Assembly (NCBI GenBank): GCA_963966185.1 | Contig: CAWZYM010000151.1 | Location: 1,311,501-1,375,500 of the forward strand | Direction: 5' to 3' | Length of the DNA stretch: 64,000 bases | DNA from: Rhabditoides inermis | Lineage: Eukaryota; Nematoda; Chromadorea; Rhabditida; Rhabditidae | Part shown: one piece after another, positions 34,026 through 49,676 of the stretch | How the letters are laid out: each line of letters begins with the position of its first letter | Numbering within the stretch: position 1 is the stretch's first letter | Translations under genes and position numbers: made by a program | The notes under the pieces: model-generated | What the model saw: the letters and a program-made list of their open reading frames with translations, nothing else | What the model was told of the DNA's origin: nothing | Database searches by the model: none

Positions 34026-35517
34026 TCAAAAGTCGCCGCCGAGTGCGGGCTTTGCCTTGGAGATTCCTAGGATGGCGCGGGTGGTGAATATCTTGAAGGG
34101 GCGGCGGCGCGGGGTCGAGGCGGAAGGTGGGGGAGGGAGGCTCTCTTTCTCCGTGGCCGCCTTCTCGACCGCGTCTCCCAGTCCCGGCAGCAGATCGTGC
34201 AGGTTCTCGCACTCCCCGCTATCCACATTGGGAATGAAGTGCCCGCAGCAGCACATACACTTGCCCGCGCCAGTGCTGTAATGAGGGAACATTGTTTAAT
34301 CTACAGTTCATTTAGGATATGTTTAATTTAAATGTTTTACTCTCGAAACGTTGGTAGTAACTTTGATTCGATAGAAACATTAGAGCTAGAGGTAAGTTCC
34401 TAAAAACAATCCAATACATTCTTTTCACTGGCTCACCTGACACAAGTGGTTCCGTGAAGTAGCTCTCCCACGAAGCCAATTTTCTCGGCGAACGCGACCT
34501 GGTGCTGCTGGTTCACCTGCATCTTCCTGGCGGGCATGACGCGGAATCGCATGCCGAACGGGCTGCGCAGCGCATCCTCCATCCTCGCCGCTCCAGCCAT
34601 CTGCTGGCGCGGTCCGCTCGACGGGCCGGAACGACGCTGCCCGAACGGTCCGCGGAACGGTCCGGATCCGAAAGGCTCGTCACCCTGGCGCACGAACGGT
34701 CCGTACTGCACTCCAGGTCCGAAAGACGATGGTCCCCGTTCACCGCGACGGGGTCCGGGTCCGACGGGTTCATCATCCTTGAGTACGAAAGGTCCGTATA
34801 GCACTCCATGTCCAAAAGACGAAGGTCCAGGTTCATTGCGACGAGGTCCGGGTTCGACGGGCTCGTCATCTTTGCGTACGAAGGGTCCGTATTGGACTCC
34901 AGGTCCGAAAGACGAAGGTCCATCGCGACGAGGTCCGGGTCCGAAAAACATGTCACCCAGCGGTCCGAAAGGTCCCTGTTGAGGTCCGGGTACGAACGGA
35001 GAAGGACCATGACCATTGCGACGAGGTCCGAGTCCGAAAGGCATGTCACCCTGGGGTCCGAAGGGTCCCTGATGGGATCCGGGTCCGAACCGAGAGGATC
35101 CGCGTCCACCGCGGCGAAGTCCGGGTCCGAATGGCATGTCACCGTGGGGTCCGAAGGGTCCGTTGTGGGGTCCGGGTCCGAAGGGCATATCACTCTGGGG
35201 TCCGAAGGGTCCCTGCTGGGGTCCGAGTCCGAACCGAGAGGGTCCGCGTCCACCGCGGCGGGGTCCAGGTCCAAATGGCATATCACCTTGGGGTCCGAAG
35301 GGTCCGTTGTGGGGTCCGGGTCCAAATGGAGAGGGTCCACGACCACCGCGACGTGGTCCCTGCACGAAGGGCTCGTCTCCCTGGGGTCCGAAGAACCTGT
35401 TCTCATCGTCTCTCGGGTAGAATCCGGCATGTCTCTTGGATCGGGAAGACGCGGGTTTCATCGATTCTGCACGCATGTTCCACAGCTCATCGATTACTTC
35501 CTGAAAGGGAGAGAATT

Positions 35518-35557
<40 letters not shown>

Positions 35558-35747
35558 GCCTTGTGCTGTCCGTCGTGGATCATCTGCCTGAGCTGGCGTC
35601 TCTTTCCGAGGGAGAGGAACATGGGCGGCGGGCAGCCTCCCTTCACTTCGCTCACCACGCAAGCCTGCTGGTCCGCACACGACTCGAAGATAGGACGGAC
35701 CTCCTTCTGCCTGAAAAGTGAGGGTGAAGAGGAGAGAGAGAGGGGAA

Positions 35748-35801
<54 letters not shown>

Positions 35802-36277
35802 GATAGAGAGAGAATCGCGCGCACCGGCACATCCGTCCATGCGTGTTGGTCTGGTTGCGGGTGCGGCACTGGAATGAGCGTGCGCACCGCCCGCACATGG
35901 GGGGCGCTCCCCTCTCCTCGAAGTCGAACTGCACCACGGAGAGACGCTCCGCCACCTTCGCCTTCACGAACTGAAAGTGTATTCATGCTCCATGATTCCC
36001 AAATGTTTTATTTTGTACCCAATGGGCAATGGTGCAATGGAAGGTGCATTTTCGGGGCTCTGTGGGTTCCGGCGCTACTCTGTGAATGATCCATGTTTTG
36101 AGTTATGATCACATAACGCGATACCGGACAAATTTTGAATTGAATTAAATTGTGGGTTATTATTTTCTCAGCAACTGTGTTTTTGCAACTCGAATCAAGA
36201 TGCTGCTGCAATTCGAGTGTCATTGTCTTTTTCACGACACCCCACTCCTAGATCGAATGTCGAGTGGGTTTAATCGC

Positions 36278-36328
<51 letters not shown>

Positions 36329-37364
36329 ACTCCATTGTGGGCTCGCTCTCTGTTTGCGCAAACCAATAGGTGGAAAAACACGAGTGCTATGATGCGCACG
36401 CGTCTCGTCGCCAAACACCAATGGGTAAGAGGCTCAGTCGCGCGAGTGAAAAGTGCGAGGTGAATCGTTAAAAGTACAGTGGCGACTTATTTTGAACTCT
36501 TGACCTCGCTGGTTCGAGTCCTGTCTACGTCGAATGTTTTGCATGAGTGGTAATACGCGTTCAAGAGAGCTAGTTGCAGAATTAAGTCGCCAGTGTTCCT
36601 TTCAACATTGATCTGACCTTCTTCATGTACTCGGGCCACTGTGGCAGCGTGGGAATCAGCTGACACGACGCGGGCAGCGAAGACACGTTCTGCGACGGCC
36701 ACCAGCACTTCACCTGAAATTTTTTTAGTAGTAAACTTTGTTCTGATTGATTATCAATGTTGTTGGATACAGTTGAGCATAGCAGAGATGTGTTGAATTG
36801 AATTGAATTGAATTGAACAGTTGAGCAAATGTGCAAATGTGAATGATCTCACGCTGAGAAGATTCGAGCCATTGTTAATTGTATAATTGTTTTGTTCTGA
36901 TTTACATGAGAGGTGTAGTTGGTTACAGTGGATGATCAAATGTAAATAATCCCACCTTCTCCCACTCGTTCCACTTTCCGCACATGTCTCCCCTTCCGCC
37001 GGGTCCGGGCGGGGGAGGGAACGGCCTCCTGCCGGGAGGGAACGGTCCCGGAACGGGAAGGGGCAAGCGTCCCCTGCCGCCGGGAGGTCCCCAGCGGCCG
37101 CCCGGCTTCCAGTTGCCCAGCTTGTCCTCCTTCTTATCCTTGTTCTCGTTGAACTCCTTCTCTTCGGGAATGTCCTCTCCCTCAGCGAGAGGCGGCGGCG
37201 GGGAAGGGAGGAGAGGGTCCTTCTGCTCCTGCTCCTCCTTCTGCTCCTTCTGCTCCTCCTCATCCGAACCAGACTCTTCAGAGTTATCGTCAGTGGGCAG
37301 GGAGAAAGACGGCAGTGCGGCGGCTCCTTCTGCCTCGGAGAGGTTGAATCCTGAATGTTAGAGT

Positions 37365-37399
<35 letters not shown>

Positions 37400-37791
37400 G
37401 GGAGAAATGCTCGTACCTCTCTCTTGCTCCTTCTTCTCCACCTCGACGGCGGGGATCTTCGGGGGAATCATGCTTATCACAGTGAGCAGCTCCGAATCCT
37501 CATCGAAGCCCTCCAGATTGCCGGGGTGCTGAACAGGAATTCATAAACGTTTTAGAAACTTCACAAGGATACGTCAGACAAGAAAGTCTCTGAACAGTGA
37601 CAAAAAAGGATTGGCATGGTCATTCAAACTCCATTTTGTTATGTTTTTACCAAATCATGAATAAAGAAGATGAATGAAAGTCGCACATTGCAACATCGTA
37701 CAAGGTGAACAATTGTGAATTCAAAATTGCCACTCACGATGTTTTGCGCGTGGACTGCGCATAGCGCAGCGAGTAGTAGAGCGAGCCGCAT
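34026..37791 (-). CDS. Secreted Cys-rich protein with long Gly/Pro/Phe/Arg repeat
   Basis: Exons (minus): 37791-37738, 37528-37417, 37350-36956, 36713-36618, 35970-35825, 35710-35560, 35500-34437, 34275-34026; 755 residues, phases consistent. Signal peptide MRLALLLAALCAVHAQ. An acidic region (residues about 60-110) is followed by a Cys/Trp module (MCGKWNEWE, VKCWWPSQN, CGRCARSFQC, FESCADQQACVV). Then come about nine degenerate repeats built on GPFGPQGDMPFGPGPRRG, and a C-terminal Cys cluster (GKCMCCCGHF). Composition suggests a structural extracellular (cuticle, eggshell or secretion) protein; no family is recognised. The intron after 35560 appears to use a GC donor (AAG|GCCAGT), the only choice that keeps phase. 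A TTAA element lies in the intron at 36472-36600. A TTATAA box (about 37825) precedes the ATG. Confidence 0.7.
36472..36600. mobile_element. MITE, family 1, short copy
   Basis: Ends AAGTACAGTGGCGACTTATT and, inverted, AGGAACACTGGCGACTTAAT match the 11018-11361 element. TTAA is present on the left (36468-36471); the right flank is TTCA, so one base has changed. The 129-bp body keeps the box B-like GGTTCGAGTCC. Confidence 0.7.
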
Positions 37792-38406
37792 CCTCCCACT
37801 GACATCTATCCGCCTCCCTCCCCTTATAAGGGCCTCGCAGCGTTGCTGATCTACTCGAATCGCCTCTTTGAGATCGCCCAGGGGCTCTCTTCGAACCGCG
37901 TCACTGTCTGTCTCTCTTCAAACAGTGCGCTCTCTCGCGTGTCTCTATTATTTGAGCACGAGTGACCCGAGGGAGAGAGAGGTGAGCCGGTGAGAGTCTT
38001 AACTTAACCGTCGCGCGAGCACTGATCAGACACATTTCCGCGTCTCCGCGTGAATAGAAAAAATGAACGTGCGGTCGCGCAAGCTTATTTTCTTGCTATA
38101 TAATTACGGTAAGAGTTCGTGAAATCGAGTACATTTTAGTTTTCGACGCAATCTGAGGTGTACTATACCTTTTATAAAACTCATTATACGCCAGGAAAAA
38201 GTTTATGCAAACAATATTCACCACGCCACACTCGTTACACTAATCGTTCTTTTCTTGTTCCTCCAGCACAGCTTCGTTCCGATTTCTGATCGCAGGGAGC
38301 GACTCTGGATCAACACGGAAGTCGTCTGCGCGAGGAGGGAGCCACACATGAACAGATAGTACTGAAATCCAACTTGACTCCCTCTCTCTCTCCCTCTCTC
38401 TCTCCC

Positions 38407-38461
<55 letters not shown>

Positions 38462-38469
38462 AGTTCAAA
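37792..38469. other. Intergenic region
   Basis: Carries the promoter of the Cys-rich repeat gene, with a palindromic CCTTATAAGG at about 37824, and a CT tract at 38383-38460 just past the receptor stop. No gene seen. Confidence 0.5.
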
Positions 38470-39552
38470 TCATGTGTATGCACTACTGGTACCCACTTGG
38501 TTGTATAGGACCAACGCAATGGGACTCTGCCCGTTGTTATGTAGATGTAGAATGGCTAGGGTGATTTCTCTGCACGTGAGTATAAGGGCGGAACAGCATG
38601 TGACTAGCGAGTCTAGGAAAAGCGCGCGGCTGACGGGAGTTGAGGATAACTGAAATTGAAAATGCTTTATTTTCCAGATTCTGGACATGAATAAAACATC
38701 ACAACTGTAATCGTAGTCTATGTAATGATTATTTCCACCGATTATATGATGTGTAGCCATAGTTCTTACGTTTCTACTCTTTTTCAGCCAGTGCGACAGA
38801 GTCAGGGTGTTCATATAAACCGATAAGATCAACAGGAAAGTGCAGATGATTGCAGTGATCAGGTTAGACGCCTCAATGAAATGAACATTTCAAAAAAGTG
38901 AAAAGTATGTTTTAGTTTCAGTACGGTGAAGATTGCGATGGGATATCCGAGAGAAATGTATCCTTTCTTCTCTTCGTCATACTGGATCTGACTTTTAAAG
39001 TAATATAGTCGATAGCTGACTGTGAGAAACGAAACCAAAACAATAAGAGACAAGTAACGATAGTTGTTTTCCTTAGTAAAAATCTGCAAGAATGGAACGA
39101 AATAAAACAAGAAAGAAATACAAAAAAATTAACCACATAAGGAAAAATGTACCATTTTGTACCGGATCGGTTTAACAATAGCGTAGTGGCGATTTATAGA
39201 GGTCAGACCCATTGCAAGCAGATAGCAATGAACAGTGAAACCTATCATTAACAGACAAAAATCGAGTAGCCATTTCGGTCTAAATAAACATTTAAAGTTT
39301 TCATTTTGCTCTCACTTATCGGCAGTAGCGGAATCAATAGTGAATCGATGATATCCACTGGCTAACGAATTACTCATTCCGAAGAAGACTAAAAGAATCT
39401 GATCAGTTTGCGAGCAAAAAGTTACCTTTAAAGATGTACGTCTCAAAATATACAGTATGAAGTTTGTTTGACGTCGATGACAGAATACAGTATGCTATGA
39501 ATAACAAAACAGTCCAGAAAGGAATTTGAACAAGGATTTCTAGGTACAGCAT
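38470..39552 (-). CDS. Serpentine chemoreceptor, srg/srv-like
   Basis: Exons (minus): 39552-39426, 39388-39316, 39279-39153, 39083-38925, 38871-38770, 38649-38470; phases agree, about 255 residues, somewhat short. TM1 is in LVQIPFWTVLLFIAYCI. After TM3 comes LTSINRHYAIVKPIRYKM, the diagnostic srg/srv motif. Later hydrophobic segments include YLSLIVLVSFLTVSYRL and LITAIICTFLLILSVYM. The end is provisional: a GTGGGT donor near the stop could splice to a further exon. Orientation is opposite to the receptor at 838-2235, and the two are not close in sequence. Confidence 0.7.
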
Positions 39553-40023
39553 GGTTCACAAGATGTTTGCAAGATGAAGACCACTGGCCATCAAGAATAT
39601 GGCGTGCACGTTGCACGCACAAACACGTCGTGAAAACGAATCACTGTAATTTCAGATTTCACCTAAGAATTCAACAAAACACTATAGTTTTATGGTGTAC
39701 TATGATCTTTGAACACTCTTCATTTCTGCAGTTCTGTATTCATTGAACAGAACAACATGGGACGAGACAAAAGACTGTTTTTATTCGTACATGTCGAAAG
39801 CGGATTTGCACACGAGGTGGGAAACAAAAAAAATACAAATGGAGAAATGCTGCCGCTTCTTACATCTTACAACCCTCTTCGTTCTCAGAGAACAAAAGTA
39901 CCATTAATTTATCATAGTCAAATTTTCCACAAAAAACACAGTTTATTACTTTGTGAACGCATGGCAGGTTGTTCATATAACAGGTCTAGTTGAATGTGTC
40001 GCGCTCTTATCGAATGCTCCTCT
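39553..40023. other. Intergenic region with a diverged copy of receptor-flank sequence
   Basis: About 39700-39850 resembles, in reverse orientation, the flank downstream of the first receptor gene (2300-2550). No gene is supported. Confidence 0.35.
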
Positions 40024-40433
40024 CTAGTGCAGCTGCTTGGGGGGCTCTCCGTGCTTCTTGGCAGAAGCCTCCGCCGGAGAGTGACCCGCAACGTACTTGT
40101 CTGAATTACAGTAAACACTTGGCTACGGTACTCCTTATTGTTTATTCTTGAGTCACTTTTACTTTCACTGTGATCACATAACATAAGTGTATATGTGTAT
40201 CTTTGTTGATCCGTAAAATATTGTTTACATGCAATAAATAAATGATGAAGTGAACGGTAGATTTACACTCTACTTGTCTGAAGTACAGTAATCACTTGGC
40301 TACGGTATTTTTCATTCATGACACTTTCACTTTACAGTAGTTTTACTTACTCACCAAACTTCTCTCCAGGATACTCGAGCTCAAGGTTGAGAATGCCCAT
40401 GTCGTATGTCTTATGGGCCTACAGAGACTTGGT

Positions 40434-40501
<68 letters not shown>

Positions 40502-42397
40502 TACCTTGACTCCGAGAGAGACGTACTCCTCGGGAATGCGGATGTTCCAACGGCGAGAGCCGCTAGCCTGAAATACAGTAACACTAGTCTACGTCTGGTA
40601 ATACGGTAGATACAAAAATACAGACAATCTTTTATTCGTTGTGTATATTATTCTAAAAGGTCTAGCGGCAGCGCTACACAATACTGCGGTTGAGGAGTGG
40701 AATTTTAGCGGGAATGAAGCGGGCAAAAAATCTTTGATTGTTAGAATATGCTCAATGAAAATTAGATAGGTGTTTTGTCTATACAGTTTTTATACATCAA
40801 TGTCAATCTTCTGTCAAATCAATGTCAAAGTTCCACTGTTGAGCACTCGTTTAAAAAATCCAGCATTGTGATTTGTGAACAATCGAAATACATTAATGCA
40901 CTCGGGCATTTGATAAATCGCCTCTTTCTCCACTCTATCGCACGATAACCGATTTGCCCACTATATGGTTGCTCTAACCGAAATCCTAGTCTGCATCTAC
41001 CCTGCTTACATTGTGCACACCTTCTTACACATGTACTAATCTACCCCCTACTTATACCCTGCTTACAACTGTACTCCAGTTCCTTGCCGCTCCTGATCTA
41101 CCCCGCGGCAGCAGCCCTCGCAGTCTCCACCACCCTCTCCCCCACCCTCCCCTCCTCCTCCCCCATCCACTCTCTCCCCGTCCTTCCAACAGCCACACTC
41201 ACACCACACATACACACATACAGACACACGAACGCGCACGCATACAGGTAGCAGATCACGTGGATCGAGGTGGCCAGGGCGCGGGCGAAGCTGCGAGGCG
41301 CGCCCGCAACCTCACCCACTAGAGAGGCGAGCAACACCTCGCTCAAGCCTAGTCTAGCGTCAGACAATCGTATAGCGTCTACGTGACGTGACGTCATGTT
41401 GCTGGATGATGACGTCACCTGGATGGCCTTCTCGTCCTGGTCGCAGTTGTGGTGGATGGAGATGAAGGGCTGGAAGAGGGAAGACGGTTAGGAGAGAGAA
41501 AAAGAGAGAGACAGAGAGAGGGAGAGAGAGGAGAGAGAGAGGAGAGAGACAGAGAGACAGAGAGAGAGAGGGAGAGCACTCACCCTCAGCTCCGTCTCGG
41601 TCTTCGGGAACTGGCTCGTGTCACCCATCAGCTGCACCTGAAATATCCGTATTATTCATACTTATACTTCATACTTATTTATATAACGATGATTACAAGC
41701 CGAAAACTTGACATCGATTTTCAAAAAGTTTTTTTTCCATTCCAAGATATACAACTGTTTTATCTCTGGATCTCTCTCTCTCACCTGTCCAGTATGGAAC
41801 GAGTCCTTCTCATCAACCAGCTGCGACATCTCTGAAAACCGTTGCCAAATTTATTTTATCAAAAATACATGATCACAGAAAAGAGAAGAAGTGAGAGATA
41901 GAGACAGATAGAGGGAGAGAGAGAAAAAGAGAGAGTTAGAGAGAGAGAGAGGGAGAGGGAGAGAGAGAGCGAGAGAGAGAGAGAGATACAGATAGAGGGA
42001 CAGAAAAAGAGAGAGAGAGAGAGAGAGAGATCTATTCCCCTCGACTCACTGTCTCCGTGTGTCTGGGGCGTGCGGAACAGTCTCACGTGCACCCCCTCGA
42101 TCGGCTTCTTCCCGCACAGGAACTGCGCCTAGAGAACATGAGTGCTTATGAACATTACAATTCACAAGTTGGATAAAGAAATAAAGAACAATAGCAGCCT
42201 ACGTGATTCCAGATAAATATTCTGATTTTGATTCTGACTAGCAGCCGCTACAGATACGAAGTGCATGACGAGGAAGTGACCTTGACGGCGATGCTTCTGT
42301 TGGCGACGTTGCTGGGGATGTCCAGGTCGGATCCGAGGTCGTCTGCCAGTGCACACACGGCGAGAAGGGAGACGAGCAAGACGGACGAACGAAGCAT
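40024..42397 (-). CDS. Transthyretin-like (TTR family) secreted protein
   Basis: Exons (minus): 42397-42281, 42128-42050, 41831-41785, 41637-41584, 41469-41419, 40567-40505, 40418-40355, 40100-40024; 183 residues. Signal peptide MLRSSVLLVSLLAVCALA. The domain runs from RSIAVKAQFLCGKKPIEGV through VRLFRTPQTHGD, FISIHHNC, RRWNIRIPEEYV and YDMGILNLELEYPGEKF, the order of strands and the HxC motif expected in nematode transthyretin-like proteins. Members are secreted; some act as bridging or signalling factors (TTR-52 in cell-corpse recognition), most are uncharacterised. The fifth intron (40568-41418) is unusually long. (GA)n tracts fill the introns at 40440-40495, 41490-41575 and 41885-42030. 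Confidence 0.85.
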
Positions 42398-43258
42398 ATC
42401 TCAACACACATCCACTCTTTTCGACAGTTTTTTCCCGGCAGTTTTGTCCGAAGGCATGAGAGAAGAAAACGAATAAGGCTTTTCATATGAACGACTTTTC
42501 ATATGAAGATGTTCTGGGGGGAACTTCACCAGTTGTCGGATTCATAACATTTGAATATTTGAAATATTATCATTAGGAAATGAAACGTTGTTGAGTTTAA
42601 AAAAATGAAACAGGAAATGGGTTTAATCCAGACGTGAGAAACGATACAGGAATCAATAAAAGTCGGATCAAAACAAGGGTCTTCGTACAATCAAGCACTA
42701 ATTCCATCCAAGGTACGGGGGCCGTCTCCCCTTTCTCTTATCACATGCTATCAAACCATTATCACTGCCCATAGCCAGACAAACAAACAATCTCACACGC
42801 AAACAGAACGACCAAACAGCACACACCACTCGAATCGATAGACTAATTTTTTAAATTAGATACTTTCTACGCGGGTACTTTTTAGACGTTTTGTATTTTA
42901 TGAAAGAAACAAAAAAATCATCATTTATTACGACACAATCATCAGACAACAAACCGTATACAAGAGTGTAGCATTTTCAAAAAGCGTGTAGCATTGTTGG
43001 AATGAGGATCAATCAAGGGAGGGTCGTGTAAGTGATACAGCACAGAGGCAAATGCAAGGCGAGACAAACTAAAGGCTTTTTAACCCGGGTCAAAGGCAAA
43101 AGATCAGGATTGGGGGGGAGGGGGATGCAAACGGCCATATTCAACAAACGATTATTACTTACATTCAATCAATAATTTAATAACAATCTATGCGGCACAT
43201 GTGCCGAATGGGGGCCTATGCGGACTCATCAGCGTCGGTCGGAGGTGGATAGGACTTC
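42398..43258. other. Intergenic region
   Basis: Upstream of the TTR gene and downstream of cdk-4. AT-rich with no gene or notable repeat. Confidence 0.5.
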
Positions 43259-46064
<2,806 letters not shown>

Positions 46065-46750
46065 GGCTCGGCGCTCACCTCGCCTCGCCGCTGTCCGCCC
46101 GACTGACCCGCTACCTCCACCATCTCCTACAACTAACCATCACTCTCCGTCACTCGCACTCGCACTTGCACCACACACCAACACACGCGAACGACAAGAA
46201 TTATCAAATTATCATTTTTTAATGTAAACGAGTAGACAAGTAAAGCAGCACTTCAATATGTTTAAAGAAAACACAATCACCAAAAAAAACTTTCTGAAAA
46301 ATGCGCGAATCGCGAGCCCACGGGAAAGAGACAGATAGCAAGAGGACATTTCTAGATACCAACGCGAGATAAACGTATGCGAAACAACACACACAGTCCC
46401 CTCCTGTCTCTCACTGCGGAAAAAAAACGAGCGTAGAAAGAGAGAAGAAAGAATGAGAAATGCCCTGTTGCGCGATACAAAGAGGGCTACCGATAGCACT
46501 CTCTCCTCTCCCCCCACTATGACCTCCCCACTCTCCTCTTTCACACGCTCTCTCGCTGCCGTGCCACCTGCTTCTCTGACCTTTTCACGCTATCTCGCCG
46601 CAATCGCTCCTGTGACGCGGCGATTTGGCGCCAACACTCAAGATTCGAATCGATCGCTGCTACGATCAGCTGTTTCTAAACTGATCTACCCATTTCGATC
46701 TACCTTTCTGCAGGTCGAAACTCCCGCTCCAATATTGACACAGCTATATC
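46065..46750. promoter_or_regulatory. Divergent promoter region, cdk-4 and coiled-coil gene
   Basis: Shared 686-bp upstream region. It contains TTTGGCGCC at 46624-46632, part of the palindrome TTGGCGCCAA, which fits the E2F consensus (TTTSSCGC). No ORF of merit. Confidence 0.45.
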
Positions 46751-49676
46751 ATGTCGTCGGAATCCTCGTTATCCCCTATCAAGTCCTCTTCGTCTTCTCG
46801 TCACCACTCTTCCAACACGACTTCGGTGCCCGAGATCTCCACCCTTTCCTCCATTTCCAGCCATGGCAGACAGGAGATATCACAGCTCAAGAAGCGAGTC
46901 GAGCTACTACACACACAGGTCTGTCACCACACTAGCTAGATCGTAGTAAAAGTTTATACTCGACTAGTCATCGCGATTTATGATATTGCACTATAGAGAT
47001 AACCAAAAAAAACATGTCCCAGTTACAAACTGATTCCGACAGCGCTTGTACATCTTGAAAATCAGCAGCGTTCGTTTAAAATAATAAACGAGACTGATAG
47101 CTTGGATTGCAGCTGCGGCAGCGGGAGTGCGCTCTCTCGGCGGAGCAATGCGAGAGGAGAGGAGCGGTGGTGGAGCAGAAGAGACAGAGGGACGAGACCG
47201 AACAGCTCAAGGTGCGTCTTTCACGACCACGTCTTTTCTCAACATAACACAATTCCTTGCAGCACAAGTCGGCGGCGCTGACCGTCATATGCGACGAGCT
47301 GATGGTGTGGATGCGCAACTGCGAGCAGGAAGACGCGCACAGAGTCAAGGTGGGGCAGTCCTATCATCTCCCCTCTCACTTTTTCCTAGGAGATCGAGAC
47401 CATCTACCGCCGGCACAACGACGAGACGGCGCGGTCTCTGCAGGCACTCAGGGAGGAGAACGGCAAGCTGCGGCAGAGAATCACCGCTAACGATACTAAG
47501 GTGAGCTTGAATGGATCATAACTCATAAGGGATGCAAGTTTCTGCACCACCATCAAAATCTTCTTTTTTTCAGATCTCAGCAGTAATCCACGAGAACGCC
47601 TATCTTCGCTGGGAGAATGAGTCTCGAGGACAGCAGCTGGAGGACACAAAGAAGAGACTGGACAAAGAGGTGCACGGCAACAAGGTGAGCTGCTCTTCTT
47701 TTCCTATGCCAATTGCAAATCGCAAAACTCGAAACTATTAAGTAAGTTGGTACTTTTAGGAAATGCGAGCCGAGATCCAACAGCTCCGCTCATCAATGCG
47801 GGAAGCCAGCGACGCCAAAGCGGCAAAGCGAGTGTATCAATTCTTTAGTCAAAACAGCAATCCAACAGCTGATTTCTAGAATCGAGAAGGCACTCCACTC
47901 GACTGTGGCCACTACGTCGACGGAATTGGAGAGAGTGCGGAGAGTGCACGCGGATAGGGAGAAGGAGTACGGTATCACACTCAGCCGGATGCAGAATGAA
48001 CTAGACTTCTTAGTTATTGAGGTGAGAAGAGAATATGATCGCCTGACCTTCTCGATTTCATTAGTCTTTCATTCATCTAGCACTTATGTCGATAAACAAA
48101 CTCGTCTGTTTTGTTGAGAACGCCCGTCTGTCCACGCAATCCACCCGTCTCACTTCGATGCTCGATGAGCTGACACTCGACAACAGGAAGCTGTTCGAGA
48201 CACAGGCCGACATGAAGAGACAGATGGAGGGAGCGGAAGAAGCGAGTGCCAACGAGGTGCGCCATACCGAATCGATCGTGAAAAACGAATACTAGTACAT
48301 TTTCTCTTCTCTAGATTAGATAACATCAAATCTGGACATTTACATCCCGAAGCATGCCAAAGTATCAACTGTTGCCAGATCGCCTCTCTCTCGACTCGCT
48401 GCTCTCTGCTCACCCAATCCTGCTCCACCCTCCAGGCGGCACTCACACAGATCGAACAGGGACTGTTGGAGATAGATCGACTCGATCAGAGCGGTCAACG
48501 GTGAGAACACACATACTGCCCGATACCCTAATACCACTTACAAGCTATCTGGAATCTGGTACATATATCTATCTATCCATAGCGAGCTCAACTGCTCAAC
48601 CTCAAATATGAACTTTGAGCCCCGCCGACTGTGGCCGTCTTCGCCTTCTCATCGATGCAAAAGACAAGCAGCTGGCGGATGCGGCTGATCAAGTCAACTC
48701 CATGAATCGACAGGTGAGACGAAACAATGGACCAATCATTGATGCATGAAAGGTCTCAAGAGAACACTATGAGCTGGGTATTGACAAGAACAATACCCAG
48801 CTAGTCCAACCATTGTCAATGAAACATGGTAAAACACCCTTGCCAAATTGGCTATTGGGAAATCGCACCACGCACCACCGCACCACCGCACCACTACACC
48901 ACCGCACCACCGCACCACATTTTAACGCACCACCGCACCATCGCACCACATTTTATCGCACCACCGCACCATCGCACCTTATTTTATCGCACCACCGCAC
49001 CATCGATCGCATCACCACTTATGTAGAAGTCGAGCGATGTTTGAGCGAATCAGATAGGACACCATGATTTAGGTCACTAACTATATTACTTTTGAAAACA
49101 AGTAACATCAATTTGAAACGGAAATATATCAAAAAACGCATGAGCAAAACGCTTGTTACGATACTACGCGTGAAAAATGATAGTTGTGAAGGCTATAGGC
49201 GGTGGTGCGATCGGTGGTGCGATGAAGCGTGGTGCGATGGAATGTGGTGCGATGGTGTGGTGGTGCAGTGGTGCGGTGGTGTAGTGGTGCAGTAGTGCAG
49301 TGGAACGGTGGTGTGGTGGTGCGTGGTGCGAATTCCTAATTGCCTGTAAAATTCAACAAAAAAAAATTCCACCGCAAAAAGTCAACTGTGTCTTCAGATC
49401 TCAACCCTACTCACTCTCCCCGCAGACTCGGATTCCGCGGCGGCCGACTTGAGAAGAAAGACACTACAGCTGATAGAGGCAGAAGAATGGTTGAGGTGAG
49501 ACCATTAATAATGAGACAGTACAATGAAATCGCATATCTCACTCTATTCTTCTAGAATCTCCCAGCGCGAGTGTTCTGCTATCAGTAAAGAACGAGATGA
49601 CGGATCATTCCTACTTGTCGAGATTGGAAAAGATATGAATCGACTGCTCGCAATTCTTGAGAAAACGACGAAATAG
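46751..49676 (+). CDS. Coiled-coil protein, unknown family
   Basis: Exons: 46751-46918, 47113-47211, 47263-47349, 47390-47500, 47574-47684, 47760-47831, 47869-48021, 48119-48256, 48436-48500, 48620-48713, 49398-49495, 49556-49676; 438 residues. After a Ser-rich head (SSSSSRHHSSNTTS, residues about 12-40) nearly all the rest has coiled-coil character (ISQLKKRVELLHTQ, IHENAYLRWENESRG, STRLTSMLDELTLDNRKLF, IEQGLLEIDRL). Two exon starts were set by phase rather than the best acceptor: 48620 (TTTGAG) and 47869. No signal or membrane segment. The intron 48714-49397 holds a foldback repeat. The promoter shared with cdk-4 hints at a cell-cycle or cytoskeletal role, but that is speculation. Confidence 0.7.
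48771..48803. repeat. Short perfect hairpin in an intron
   Basis: AGCTGGGTATTG, a short loop, then CAATACCCAGCT: a 12-base stem next to the left end of the foldback repeat. Confidence 0.8.
48857..49332. repeat. Foldback repeat with CACCACCGC arms
   Basis: The left arm (48864-49018) is made of CACCACCGCACC and CACCATCGCACC units; the right arm (49198-49332) is its inverted counterpart (GGTGGTGCGATGG). The extreme ends also pair (AAATCGCACCACGCACC with GGTGCGTGGTGCGAATT). The central 180 bases are unrelated to the arms. No target duplication is clear. Confidence 0.75.

Noticed and set aside
34808..35806. Plus-strand 332-codon frame opposite the Gly/Pro/Phe repeat
   Set aside because: Antisense of a repetitive exon; the minus strand has signal peptide, phased exons and Cys modules.
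41011..41322. Plus-strand Pro/His-rich frame in the long TTR intron
   Set aside because: Low-complexity CCCTCC and CACACA sequence without start context or phased neighbours.
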